From the NCBI GenBank assembly GCA_004380135.1, contig QXCR01000083.1, positions 62,001-126,000 of the forward strand: 64,000 nucleotides of DNA, given 5' to 3'. Below, in pieces: positions 10,284 to 22,100 of the stretch. The stretch's first letter is position 1. Each line of letters opens with the position of its first letter. This DNA comes from Stemphylium vesicarium. Lineage: Eukaryota > Ascomycota > Dothideomycetes > Pleosporales > Pleosporaceae. Under the pieces are notes generated by a model. The model searched no databases. It had not been told where the DNA came from and saw only the letters and a list, made by a program, of their open reading frames with translations. The position numbers and the translations under genes are program-made.

Positions 10284-12122
10284 ATCGTGTTGTCGCTTTG
10301 GATTTACAGAGGTGCGAAAAGAAGGGAGGTAATTGTTCAAGGTAGTGAACGTAGAAAGGAGGAGTGACTGCAAAGTATAGGACAGCGGGGTGATGCGACA
10401 AAAAATGATCGTTTTAACTGGGCGCAAGAGATGACACGATGATTCTAGAAGGGCCGAAGGGCTGAAGGGTTGGAGGGCAGTGTGAGTAAGGAAAGAGTGG
10501 TAGCGAAAGCGCGACGAAATTCTAGTTGTTTGTTGAAGTAGGTGAGTGCCAGCACTGATGACTGGCGCCTGTGGCCCCACTTTTACCTAACAGTGAGCAC
10601 CCTACCACTTCTTAATGTACTCAAAACTACAAAATTTGCCCAGTGTGTGGATGAAAAGGCAAGGCAAATCCATGCGTCTAGCACGGTATCTATTATTTCC
10701 ACGAGAATCACTCATCCCAATGCGATTACAATCATCTCCGTTCTCAATGCAGTTCTCAATGACGAGCACAAATAAGAAGACGCAAAGAGCAGTCTGTCGT
10801 TAGGTGCTGGATATCCGCGCCTGCGTTATCCAGATTATTGAGCGCCTGTTTGCTCGAGTCCTGCTGGTCGAGCTTGGAAGTCACTCACTGATCGGGGGCT
10901 GAGCGCTAAAGGATGCGCTCACCTTCACCGCAGCTCAAAATCAGCGGTCATTGAGAATCATACTGATTAAATTGTGCTCACCGCCCGGTGGTCCCGTTGT
11001 CTGACCAGCGGCGTTTGTTCCCTCAGTCTCATTCGGGACTGCATTCAGTGAGGCGACCCGGCATATAAGGACAAGCTCGCTCTTGCTACTGAAGCTCCAC
11101 CTCACTATTATATCCTCCCTACGACCCCGTATATAAGGAAAGAGTCACTCGAAGCTCAATAGAGCTGTCTTCAAATTCAAATCCGGTTTTGGTGGCGTCA
11201 AGATGGCAAGTCGTGTCAGCCATGGTACTCACGGGGAATTGAAAAGCTCTGGGCAATTTCGGGTACTTTACACTCTACTGATAAGTTCCTTCAAGGGCAG
11301 AATTTTTTGAACAAATGTACAAGAGACCTCTGGGGTCGAATTGCAAGAATACCGAATCAGAAATCGAGCGATGCCGGCTCTCTTCGGGCAATCATGCATA
11401 TGATTGCAGCCTGAAGCATACTAGGGCACGCGATATACACTTGGTACATGGTTATGAGAAGGGATTAAAGCTCGGAGAGCTTTCGACCTTATATTGGGTA
11501 TGACTAGAACCAAGTCTCGGCAGACGACTCGGAGGTTTTTGTCATTCCTTACCCAAGTTTTGAAGCATTCCTGTGTTCAACAAGGACAACGTAACAAACT
11601 CAACGAAAATCAGACATTGACTGTTTTCAACCTCATGTTCCAATTGAAGATGTCACCGGAAAAGTTAGTGATGTATGCGCCACGGACGTTCAACTCGTGC
11701 AGAGCGTGGCGCAAGTAGCAGGAATTTGCTTTTTGAAGGATCCCGAGTGATTTGATGCCAGTCTGCAAAATAGCCTGCATGCTCATTTTCATATCAGCTC
11801 GGGCTGGATTGGACGCATTAGTAGTAGTGATGCCAGTCAGTCCGGGAACGATGGTGAGATGGAACTGCTGGAGTCCGCAATCCAAATTTGAGGTACGAAA
11901 ACTGCCGGAGGTACTCTCCTCGTGCGGCTTGTATCCGAATCTATATTGATAGAAATATTCTGCGATTATTGTACCAAGTCCTCTATCTGAGGCCCGGGGA
12001 GTACCATTAGTTTTCCTATTTCCACAACCCATCTCCACGCTTGATGTCCTTTCATAGTCTCCTTTCCCCTTCCAACTTTTCCACCACAAGAAATCCGAGA
12101 GCACTGTATTATCCATGAACCC
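10284..12122. other. 1.8 kb without a supported gene
   Basis: The longest frame is minus 11610-12116 (168 codons). It shows no family motif and overlaps the 3' side of the cysteine-rich gene below, so I do not call it. Two TATA-like sites (ATATAAGG) occur at about 11,062 and 11,131 with no convincing coding sequence after them. Confidence 0.4.
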
Positions 12123-12362
12123 TTATGCCGTGTAGCAGTAGCATTGACAGTTATTCGTGGCAGTCGTGTTATTGGTAACGAATACCCAGTCCATTTCGGA
12201 GGGGCATATATCAGCGCACTGGGTAGTGGCGCATCAGCCCGGAGCGCATTCGCTGAAACAGCCGGTGTACTGACGGCGGATACAGCTGTCAAAACTCGTT
12301 CTCTGGGCGTTGACTGAGACGGCTGCCGCTACGGCCGCGAGGAGGGAGAGGAACAGCTTCAT
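12123..12362 (-). pseudogene. Small cysteine-rich secreted protein with internal TGA
   Basis: ATG 12362 opens a frame beginning with a clear signal peptide (MKLFLSLLAAVAAAVSVNAQ). Cysteine-containing sequence follows, then TGA at 12236-12234 after 42 codons. The same frame then stays open for 36 codons to TAA 12125-12123 and is also strongly cysteine-rich (six Cys, against three before the stop, leader excluded). The regular Cys spacing across the stop argues that one gene of about 79 codons was interrupted, for example by CGA-to-TGA. Small secreted Cys-rich proteins of fungi are often effectors or antimicrobial proteins; I recognise no named family. A short secreted peptide ending at the TGA remains possible. 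Confidence 0.6.
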
Positions 12363-12511
12363 AGTGTGCAGGCTGGTCGAGTTGGGAGACTTTTTGACGG
12401 TGATTTCCGGAAGGTAAGAGGTGGAGCGTTTCGAGGGTGGATGCGAGCGAACTAAGTGCCAGGAGAACGGACAATTGGAGATAGCGAGTAGGTTTCGGTG
12501 TAAGGACAATG

Positions 12512-12517
12512 TTTATA
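12512..12517 (-). promoter_or_regulatory. TATA-like element
   Basis: TATAAA on the minus strand lies about 150 bp before ATG 12362. It is a plausible core promoter for the secreted-protein relic. Confidence 0.35.
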
Positions 12518-12967
12518 AAAGTAGACTGTGTTAAGCTCGGATTATGAGTGCTAGAGAGAGGTTAAAAGGGGCTTCAAAAACGGTTTACTAAAACGGCCGC
12601 GTAGGGGCTCCTGTCAGACTTACCAAGTAATTCCTGTCCTACACAAGGGAACATTAGTAGCCAAAATATGAAGCGGTGATGTTGATTCAGTCAACTAGTA
12701 GGAACATAAATTCACACAAACGTCTGCACAGCGGAATGTCGGAAAATTCGAAGCCGATAGGGAAAGTATAGCGCGAATCATCATATATACGGCCGCAATG
12801 CGGGAAGGATGTAGGACGAGTATACTAACCTCGTGTTCACACCTGCTTTGCGTTAGACCTAACACTGTTCACGTTCTTCTATCAAAATGTAAGAAGTAGT
12901 GTCGTCTTTTCTCCCCATAGTGTACCGCAGGGCTACCCGAACTTCGTCCAACCAAGCCATTGTATGC

Positions 12968-13819
12968 CTACTTAGCATCAGGATCAACACAGCCCAGGTA
13001 TCCCCTCGTTTCACTCATTTTCTTGACACAGCCATTTGGGCACGGGTAGCTTTCGTTGTACTGCCAGCTAAACAGCGGATCCGTCTCGTTCCTCAATATT
13101 TGCCCCAGTATTACCGTTTGGTAGCCTGGTAGCTGACGTGTTTGCTGGAAAACATCGTAGCTGGATATTGTGATGACGCCCCAACCGGAATTGTAGTTGT
13201 GCTGGATAGTGGTACCGTAAATGTATTCCTTGAAGCCCGACCATCGGATTGCCGAGGCGCACATTGGACAGGATTCGGCATTCGTATCTAGGCTGGGTGT
13301 CAGCATCGTTGCCGAATGCGAAAATGATACGAGGTTGTTTGTTCGTACAGATTGATAGATCAGCCCATGCGGCGTATATCTCCGTGGGCGTCATGTTACG
13401 AGCGGCGAAGACGGCCGTGCAGGCGTTGATCGCGGAGATCTCGCCGTGGATGCTATGCCCTCGTTAACGTCTCATTTGTATCGCTGGAAGGCAATGGTTT
13501 ACGTCGGGTCGCCTGTGCGAAAGTTCGCGCCGCGACATACAACTTCGTCTGAAGTGTGATTCACGATGATGGCGCCGTAAGCGGCAAAGGGACAAGGGCC
13601 GCTCTGCTCAAAGAGAGCTTCATTTGCCTGGCAACTGTCAAAAAATTATATAGCGATCTACGCGACGGAAAATACCAGTCTCATATATTTAGCGCGGGTG
13701 CTGTACGGAATCCTATTGACAACAATGCCAGACATGTCTTGATCATCGTTGGGCACGACGAAGTGTGCTGCTGCTGTGGCGGCTAGCAATGCAACCCGGA
13801 TGGGTTTGTGAAGATACAT
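12968..13819 (-). CDS. Secreted cytidine/deoxycytidylate-deaminase-fold protein
   Basis: Four exons (13819-13676, 13627-13503, 13452-13349, 13287-12968; introns of 48, 50 and 61 nt) give 230 aa in one clean frame. The zinc site is complete: IHGEISAIN supplies His and the catalytic Glu, and NAESCPMCASAIRW supplies the two Cys of the PCxxC-type motif. Deaminases of this fold hydrolyse the amino group of cytosine, guanine or adenine in bases, nucleosides or tRNA. The N-terminus is hydrophobic (PIRVALLAATAAAHF) and looks like a signal peptide. N-glycosylation sites (NHT, NET, NES) and extra C-terminal cysteines also fit a secreted protein, unlike the cytosolic TadA/CDD enzymes. The substrate is unknown. 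Proximity to a secreted oxidoreductase may be fortuitous. Confidence 0.85.
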
Positions 13820-14468
13820 TGCGGATTGAACGTGGCGACGAGATTGCGGAGTCCTGTCTAGCACGTAGTCAAAGTGAAAAGACAACTACAGGCCGAAGCC
13901 AACATGTATTTAAGTATGAACTTTGGTGCTTGACTCGCTAGGTAAAATGGGCAGTCCCTTCGAGCGATGGCTGGTGTGGACGTCACTCCCGCTCGTATTG
14001 AGTGGTGGATGTATGCTTCCGTTTAGAGCATCAATGCTCAACAGCCAAGGTGAACTATAGGTACGCTCCACTTCATCGCTAGAGCTCTGGTTGCGGAGGA
14101 GCGAGATTCGCATTTCACTGATCAGCACGTCGACGCTGTTGCGTCGCTAATAGAAGGAAGCAAGCCCTTGACTGAAATTATCGGTGGTATAAGGCGCAGA
14201 AATCCTAGAAAAAGAGGACAGTCACTCGGTAAAACGGGATGATGGAAGAGGTAAATGTCAATAGTGGGGTCAAGCGGAACGAGTGCTGATAAGATAAGAT
14301 AACCATCGGCCCGATATGAGCTAGTAAAGTGCAAGCTTAGTAACACTTGCCGACGGCCTCGAATGATGCATACAACGTTTTTTGGGGGGATATACGCTGA
14401 AAGACGTTGTAACTGAGGGATGCAGTACTTGCAGGCGGGTGGTTCGTCGAGACTGATAACCAGTTCAA
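13820..14468. other. Intergenic
   Basis: This 0.65 kb lies between two minus-strand genes and presumably contains the deaminase promoter and the GMC gene terminator. No coding sequence is supported. Confidence 0.45.
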
Positions 14469-16509
14469 TTACATATCCTCCGCAGCATCAATGACATCCT
14501 GCACCAACTTCTCCGCGTGCGCATACGTAACACCCTGGGTATGTCCCGGTGCTGAGAAAGGCAAAGAGCTAGCATCTATAACCCTCAATCCCTTGACGCC
14601 AAACACTCTTGCTTTGGAGTCCACAACAGCACCACTCGAAGCATCGCGTCCCATTGCGCATGTCGCGGCACCATGATGTATGGCGCCAATGCCCTTCGTT
14701 CTGATGTACTCCAGGATTTGAGCGTCAGTCGTCACGTTCGGTCCGGGCGCAATCTCCTCCCCAAACGCGGTGATGCCGGCTGCGATCTCACGTGCGCGCC
14801 TGTACGCTGCGACCGCCATTTCTTGGTCTTCCTTGGAGTCGAGCCATCCGATATATACGATTGGTGCGACATCGTTATCCGCGGACTGAATAGTAACGTT
14901 ACCTTTGCTCGTGGCGGAAACGAGTATCGTGCCAATGACACCCGTGTCGCTGACCGTTTGCTCTGCGGACAGTATGCGCTCCGAGGCTTGCAGCACGTAC
15001 TCCACATTCGGCCAGTCGCTAGGAAGTCTTTTCAGATATTCGCGCGTGGACTGGCTCGTGCTTGCAGTAAGGTTCGCCGGGAATTTGTCCCAAGCGGCGA
15101 AATCGCTGGCGGGGCTGCTGAGCGGACCGGAACCGTTGTTCAGATAGTTTTGTACCGCGTTTTCGAATGAGGAGGCGCTTCGCGTCCATGCGCTTCTGCC
15201 AGGTACGCTTGTGGAGTGGACAACGCCCCCGATGGCTGGGGTGTCGTGGAGATTCTGGCCTACACCCGGTAGGTCCGAGATCACGGGGATGTTGTTTTGT
15301 TCGAGCGTTGTGCGCGGACCAATACCGGAGACCATGAGAAGCTGTGGGGAGTGTATGAAGCCGCTAGATACGATGACTTCTTTGCGCGCGTGGAGGATGA
15401 AAGGCCGCCTTCCTACAACTGTCACGTTGACTCCCATTGCGCGCTTGTCTCCATCGAAAAGTAGATTCCGAGCCATACACGACTGGTAGATCTTCAATGA
15501 GGTCCGGGTGGCGGTTTGGGAAAGGAATGCACTTTCCGTACTACTCCTTGTGCTGTCCTCGGCGCGCAGCGTAAAAGGCCAATACCCATAGCCGAGCAGG
15601 TTTCCGTCAAGGAATCCGTTTGCTTCTTGGAATCCAGCAGCGGAGTACCCTTCAGCGCCATAGGACGATATTGGCTGAGCATATTTCGGATAGCTCAACT
15701 GGACTGGTCCTCCTACGGGGATATTGAAGGCGGAGAGGTCGTAGCCTACAGTAGCGTTCTTGGCGCGAAACTTGGGATTCGGAGGTGTGAACGTGAAACT
15801 CTTCTTCATGAAGGGGAACATGTTATCCCATAAGTACGCAGAGTCTCCGGTGATGTTGGCAACGGCGGCATACCATCCTTTTGTGGCTCTGCCTTCGCGG
15901 TTAGTTTGATATGGCAAAGTCATCGGAAATCATGAAATACCTATGATAGATTTGCTGGTTACGCGCCGAGCTTCCCTGTATGTTTTGTGAGACTAACAGT
16001 CAAGAGCCGGGAGATCCAGGAACTGCTTAGACGTACACCAAGTGTCTTGCCTTGTGCATAGTGGAACCGTCTTCCATTCGCACCCGGGATAGGCTCCGTA
16101 AAGATCCCCCAATCGATCAGCGGCTGGTAGTCTTCAGGGTCAGGCCCGACATACATTGTCGAATAGTACGGTCTACGAACGATCGCGTTGTCAATACACA
16201 TGCACAAGCTGTCATGGTTCGTACTCACATTTGACTGTAGTTTCCATTCGAGATTTCGTAGAATGAACCAGCTTCTACTACAGCCACTGTCATGTTCGGC
16301 AAGGCCTCTGCAAGCCTAGATGCCGTAAGAGCGCCCGCGAGGCCAGCTCCAACGACGACATAGTCGTATGTCGCGTTCGCACCGGGGTTGCCAAAGGAAT
16401 TACCAAGCAGGCGACCGGGAGCATAGAATTGTTGCAGTAAGGTATTGCCATCGACGCCAGCTGCCGCTAAGGCAGTGCACAAAGCGAAGACGGTTGCCAG
16501 GTGATGCAT
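14469..16509 (-). CDS. Secreted GMC (glucose-methanol-choline) oxidoreductase
   Basis: Four exons (16509-16229, 16172-16037, 15975-15941, 15888-14469) give 623 aa. ATG 16509 is chosen because it starts a signal peptide (MHHLATVFALCTALAAAGVDG region); the longer frame upstream has no ATG. Domains run from the FAD-binding YDYVVVGAGLAGALTASRLAE, through GKTLGGSSARNQQIYHR (the GMC signature around the second and third introns) and a second GMC signature (SSGFIHSPQLLMVSGIGP), to the C-terminal catalytic pair in IHHGAATCAMG and PGHTQGVTYAHAE. Family members oxidise sugars, aryl alcohols or choline-like alcohols and pass electrons to oxygen or quinones. The exact substrate cannot be read from sequence. 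Many NxS/T sites fit extracellular location. Confidence 0.92.
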
Positions 16510-16576
16510 CGCGCTGGTGAGACTGAACAAAGGTCAGGCGTAGCTACACCAGCCCTGGATCAGGTCGACTCGCAAC

Positions 16577-16583
16577 TTTTATA
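16577..16583 (-). promoter_or_regulatory. TATA box of the GMC gene
   Basis: TATAAAA on the minus strand sits about 70 bp before ATG 16509, a usual distance for a fungal TATA promoter with a short leader. Confidence 0.5.
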
Positions 16584-17876
16584 CACGTCCAGCGACCGGA
16601 CATGATTTCATGATCTACATTTACCTAAGGCGATCATCTAGTGCTGATCTTGCAACTGCATGTCTGGTCATGGAAAGACTGCAACAAAGCGCTTGTGGCT
16701 TGCAGCAGATCTTCGGGGCAGTTCACGGTTGGTTAGATAAAGCAATCTCGTTGGACGCATACCTGTCGCTAACGGGATTGACGACTGACGGTTCGTTGCG
16801 GTGGCACCTGCTAGCGGCGAAGTATGCATCTCGTTGTACGAAGCAATAAGAAAGTGTGGTGGCTGACAGCTTACTAACAGTTTACCTCTTTCCGGTTGCG
16901 AACCTTGCTGCACTATCCTACCCATGTCGACGCGTCTCTTTCAGGAAGGTGAGCTGTCACTTGCATGTTGGCTTCGCGACGAGTGTGTTGGGAGACAGCG
17001 TCCCTGGTCCTCGGAGGTGAGGGCGATAGTCCGCGCTTGTGACGCGTTGGGCTTCGCGCTTTGTTCGGCCAAGGGGCCGATTGGTTGCTTTCCCGATGGT
17101 CGGCGTGTCACTGTCCGATCTCGACCCCGACATCTGCAGCTGTCATTCACTCCTCGTCGCGCAAGCCCCAAAGAAGCGCATTTCCTTCTTACGCTCGCAG
17201 ATCTTGTTTCTCGCAATCAGGCATCTCCGGAAATTGCCTAGCGTTCTCTTGGGAGTCCTCTTGGACCGTCGCCCCTGAACCCCCTAACAACTTTCTAGAT
17301 CTTGTCTGAGGCCTTTGTAGGAAGGCAGAACTCTCAAAATACATCCGCGAGACACCAAGGCCATGAGAGATAACTTAAACATATTTCACGCAGGTGTCGT
17401 TTAGTGTGACATCATGAGGTTGATGTTCAACAAGTGTTGATGCTATGACAGGCTCCGCAGAAAGTGGCGACTGACAGGCGAGGAAACGTAAAGATGTCTA
17501 AAACATGAGCAGTTGCTCAGTATCCTTCTCCAGGCATCAGCTACAGCGATTGCAGCTCTCAAGACCCCGGGAGACGATCCATTATCCCACCTCCATGTGG
17601 GGATGTGGTGTTCAGGAGATAGAACCCTATGGCTGCAGGTCTCTGAGGCGTTTCATTTCACGCGTTCCATGAGTGCGCAAAAGTGAATTGCGGAGAGGGC
17701 AGAGTATGGCGTATCGCAGCACTTCGTATACCTAACGGCTCATGGGATCAGTTGCGTGAATTTGTTGCGACTCAATCAAAAGCCCTCCTGTCTCGTTCCC
17801 ACTACAATCTCCCCTCGACATTCCTCTACAGACCCATCTCCACCCCAACTAATTCAGGAACCCTATAATCAACCCA
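16584..17876. other. 1.3 kb without a supported gene
   Basis: The longest plus frame (16924-17241, 105 codons) is basic and has no recognisable motif. A mirror frame exists on the other strand. I see nothing else. Confidence 0.4.
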
Positions 17877-18948
17877 TGCCCCATTTCAGCGCCCCTTCCC
17901 CTCACCGCTCAAACACACCCAAATCTACCTTGTTTTCCGCCTTCCGAGCGCGCAATGGCGGCGCCCCAAACTCCTTTCTCACCAGCGATAACACCACTAC
18001 CATGGACGCCACACCCGGCGGATCTGACACGGAAGAAGAAGACAACAGTGTCCAAGAACGAGAATACCTGGACAAGATGACCGACGATGCGAACCGCAAG
18101 GTGGAGACAGTGTTCGGTGCTGGTGTAGACGTGTGCAAGAGTTTTGGTGGCACCGTGCACGCCGATGTGAAGGAGAGCGTAAAGGAAAAGATGAGGGATG
18201 AGGTGATCTGGGGGAAGAAGAGGAAGGAAAGAAATAAGGGGAAAGCAAGAGCGAGACTTGCTAAATCAAGAAAATCACCACCAGACAATTCATACAGCGA
18301 CGATGAGCAAGCAGACCACGCACCTCACCAACACAGTCAGAATGGGAAATCTTCCCCGTTTCAATCTCGCAATACAACAATTTACAGATCCCTGTATCCT
18401 TTTCTCCGGCGCTCCATCTCACGCCAGACGTATACGAGCCATCGCTCGCACCTGTGCCTCAAACACTGCCCGCTACCACTCCCAGTTCCACTTCGATCTT
18501 CCACCCAGAGCCAGCAAAACAAATAAATTCGACACCCACACCGTCACAACGACTACCGTCACTATTGCCCTACCGGCCCCGCACACCAACAGACACAGTC
18601 TTCCACCGTAGAAGCGCAAGCGTGGATCCGCTGGGTAACTTGAACCGTCCTTACCGTGCTTTTCGCCCCTCGTCAATGCCAGAAGAGGGAGAAGAAGGAC
18701 GGCCTTCCTCGAGACTTGATAGAGGGGGAGCGGGAGCCGGGCCGAGGGGGCCGAGACAAGTTGTTTCTGGTTCTTTTGGCGGTTTTGAGGGGAGCGTGGG
18801 GAGGTTTGATGAGAGGGGGTATCGGTTGGGGCAGGACGGCGGTGGTGGAAGTGGGAATGGAAGAGGGTTGAGAGATGGAGAAATAGGGGAAGAGGGGAGG
18901 GGAGTGGTAGATCCGATCAAGGGACTGTATTGGTTGAGGCGGGAGTAA
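17877..18948 (+). CDS. Hypothetical low-complexity protein, splice structure unresolved
   Basis: A frame with ATG at 17877 encodes a Ser/Pro-rich start, an acidic block (SDTEEEDNS), a helical charged stretch and a basic block (KKRKERNKGKARARLAK). It closes at 18526. A second frame, open upstream to about 18388 and ending at TAG 18946-18948, is rich in Pro, Ser, Gly and Arg. An AG acceptor at 18386-18387 (TTTACAG) suggests that the two are joined by splicing, but I could not find a donor that keeps both frames. I recognise no domain. The composition resembles disordered fungal nuclear proteins. Either half may be spurious. Confidence 0.35.
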
Positions 18949-19195
18949 TGATGGAGGATTAGCAGCCAAGGAGGGAAGATTGAAAGGCGGTTGGCAATGA
19001 CTGAGTACGTACGTACCTAAATACCTGCCAGGAAATTAGCACTGGTCCTTACTTGGGCACAAGAATCACAGCATTGAAACAAAGGTTTGTATGAACAATG
19101 ATGCTTTTTCCCTATTCGAATAGAAAACACGATGGAAAAGACTCCACTAAATGCAACGATAAAGCTTACAACCTGCCCACACAGAGAACAAGCCT

Positions 19196-22100
19196 CTACT
19201 CGTCATCCTTCTCGGCCCTCTTCTCCCTCCACTGCTCCTCCATCTTCCTAACCCTCTCAACACCCTTCTTATTCCCCTGCACATTCTCCCACTCCGCCCA
19301 CTTCTTAAACACACCGCGCACCCTCGACGCCTTCCCCACCTTGACCATGCGCTCAAACAGATCCCTGACCTTCTCCGGTTCGCCGTGGCTCTGCTCCAGC
19401 ATTAGGTACATATCCCAGACATCGCCCTTCTTGGCAAAAGTGTCGACGAGGCTCTCGAAGATGGTGCGCCCGCGCTCGGCGTCGCCGTTGGACGACTTGA
19501 ATTCTAGCGCGGCGAACTTTTGCGTGAGGTACCGGTGTTGCGGCGCGGCAACGGATTGCGTGGCGCGTTGGAGGAGGGCGCGGGCGCGCTCCGGGGAGGC
19601 GGGTTGGATGACATCCATTAGGAAGGAGGCGTAGGAGAGCCAGAATTGGGGGTCGGGGGTGAAGGATTTGTTCTTCATCATGGATTGGTAGAGGTCGTCT
19701 GCTTTCTGTTTGGTTGTTAGTGAAACGTCTACGCACGGTGGGTTTCGGTGGATGCTTACGTTGATCTTGCCCGATGTGATGTAAATCTTGATCATGCGCT
19801 CGTGTACCTCGCGCGCGTCGTTGTTTTGGCAGGCTTCCTTGAAGACGGCGTCGATTGCCTCGTTGCTGGCGAAGTCGTTCTCCAAGTGCAGCAATGCGGT
19901 CCAGACGTCGAGTTTCTCCTTCTCCTCCCGAGGGTTGATGGTGGCCAACGCGCGACGAGCGATCTGGCGCGCTTTCTCGATCTCGTTGAGCTCGCGCTGG
20001 AACACCATGTAGCGTACCCACATCTCGGCGCTGTTCGGTTGTCCGAGGAGTAAGCGCTCGTAGTCGGCAACAGACTGAGGACCGTAGGCATCTAGATCAC
20101 CAGTCCGGTCCTCTTTGATTGTGGCCTTCTTGCTCTTCTTCTTTTTCTTCGGGGCATCATCCTCAGATTCTGATTCGGCGGCACCCTTTTGTTGATCAAA
20201 GTCGAGAGTGGCACCAGTCCAGTCGAAGCCAGAGGCACTAAGACCCTTTGCAGCGGCCTTTGGCTCCTCGTCGTCGGACTCATCTTCGGAATCGTCTGCA
20301 TCGGCAAGTTCAATGTCGTCATCACTCTCGGCGCTCTTGACGCTCCTCATGTCAATGTCGTCGTCAAGCTCGATGCCTCCATCAGAGTCGCCATCTTCGG
20401 ATAACTCCACGTCGGAAGCGTCATCCATCTCCTCGTCGTCCCCATCACCCTTGACCTGGGAATACTTCAGTGTAAAGCTGATCTTCCTGCTCTTCGGATC
20501 AAGCTTGATGACCTTGGCTTTGACGACGTCATCCTTCTTGTACATCTCCTTGATCTTCTCCTTGTCAACAGAAGTATCCGCTAATTGGGAGATGTGGCAG
20601 AGACCGCTGACGTTGTTCGAGTTGTCAATGACGAGGAACACACCAAAGTCCTCAACATGCCTGACCTTCGCTGTGACGATTTGACCTGCTTTTAGGTCAC
20701 CGAACTCTACTGGCTCGGTGTATTCTCCTTGGATAATGGACGTCTTCAAGCTCAACTGAGGGTTGCGTTGGTCTTCCTTGTTCGAGATGACTTTGCCAGT
20801 GACCAGTTGGTCAACGTGGAACGCACTTTTCCACTCCTTGATGTATTCATCTGATAGATGACTGACGCGCACATACGCTTCAACATGTGGGCCCAGGCGA
20901 ACGTAGACACCGTTGTTGGCAACATGCTTGACGAAACCACGGACGACCTGGTTCACTTTGAGCTGCGACCGGTCTTTGATCTCAGGATCCTTGATTGGCA
21001 ATGAAGAACTCAGGACTCTGGAAGGCCTGGCAGACAACCCTAGTTTCTTGTTTGGAACGTCAACGTCGATGACACACACCCGCAAGATATCGCCGATTAT
21101 GAACTTGCTGGGTTGAGCTTTGTCATAATCATCTGCCAGCTGCTCGAGGAAAATGGGCGCCGCGATGCTTTCGTTGATCTGGACTACGATTGATGCATCA
21201 TGTAACTTAGTCACACGTGCAGGCAGAACATGCCCGACCTTCAAGTCTTGAAGAGTCATCGTTTTTCCAGTCATTGTAGACACAGCTGTCAAATCCAATT
21301 TTCCGGCGGCAGCGTCTACTGCTTTGACGCGAACTTTGAGGGCAGAACCCACAGGAAAGTTCTTCTCAACATCGGATAGTTGTTCAAGGTCTTCGGTCAA
21401 GTCGAAGAAATCAATACGTCCGCGAACGTTGACCGAGATGTTCACCCAAACATAACGTTCAGCGACATTATTAACGAATGCAATGTGAGATGATCCAGTC
21501 TTGACCTGGTCAAGGCTCAACACATCAGCTTCCGTCTTGACCTTATCGGTCTTTGCGGTCATGTCATACGTTGGCGTCTTGTTGTTCGTCCGAGAAGTGA
21601 TTGGGAGGTAACGGAAATTGCGAGGATCGTGTTTTCCCAAAATTCTAGCCTGGATAGTGTCGTTCGCCTTGAAATGTGCGGTGGGTTGTTTCTTATCGGG
21701 AATGCTGTCCCAGCTGTCGAACAATTCCGAAACAGAGATGCGAGCAGGAACGCCCTTTGCGATCTCAACGTTGATTTGCGTGTCTTTGACGGAACGAATG
21801 CGGACTGTGGCTAGTGCGCCAAATTTGATATCATCAGTAGAGGTCATCTTAGGATCCACTGGGTCGACCAGAGGTTCTCCTGTCTGTACTGGAGTAGCGG
21901 GAGGTTTTGCCGAAACTGCGTCAGATTCCGCCTTCATTGAGAGCCAGAACAGCCCCTTTCCGGTATCCACGTGTGTCACTCGGGCAGTGACAGATTGATC
22001 TTTGCGAAGGCCGAAGTTGGGGGCAGAGACCATCTCTTCTGGCATCTGCGATTTGAAAAGCGCTCCACTTATACCGTTACCGAGCTCGACGAAAACCTTG

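Noticed and set aside
18473..18969. Proline- and serine-rich minus-strand frames over 18.5-19.0 kb
   Set aside because: They are mirror frames of a G-rich plus-strand sequence with no motif and no start context.
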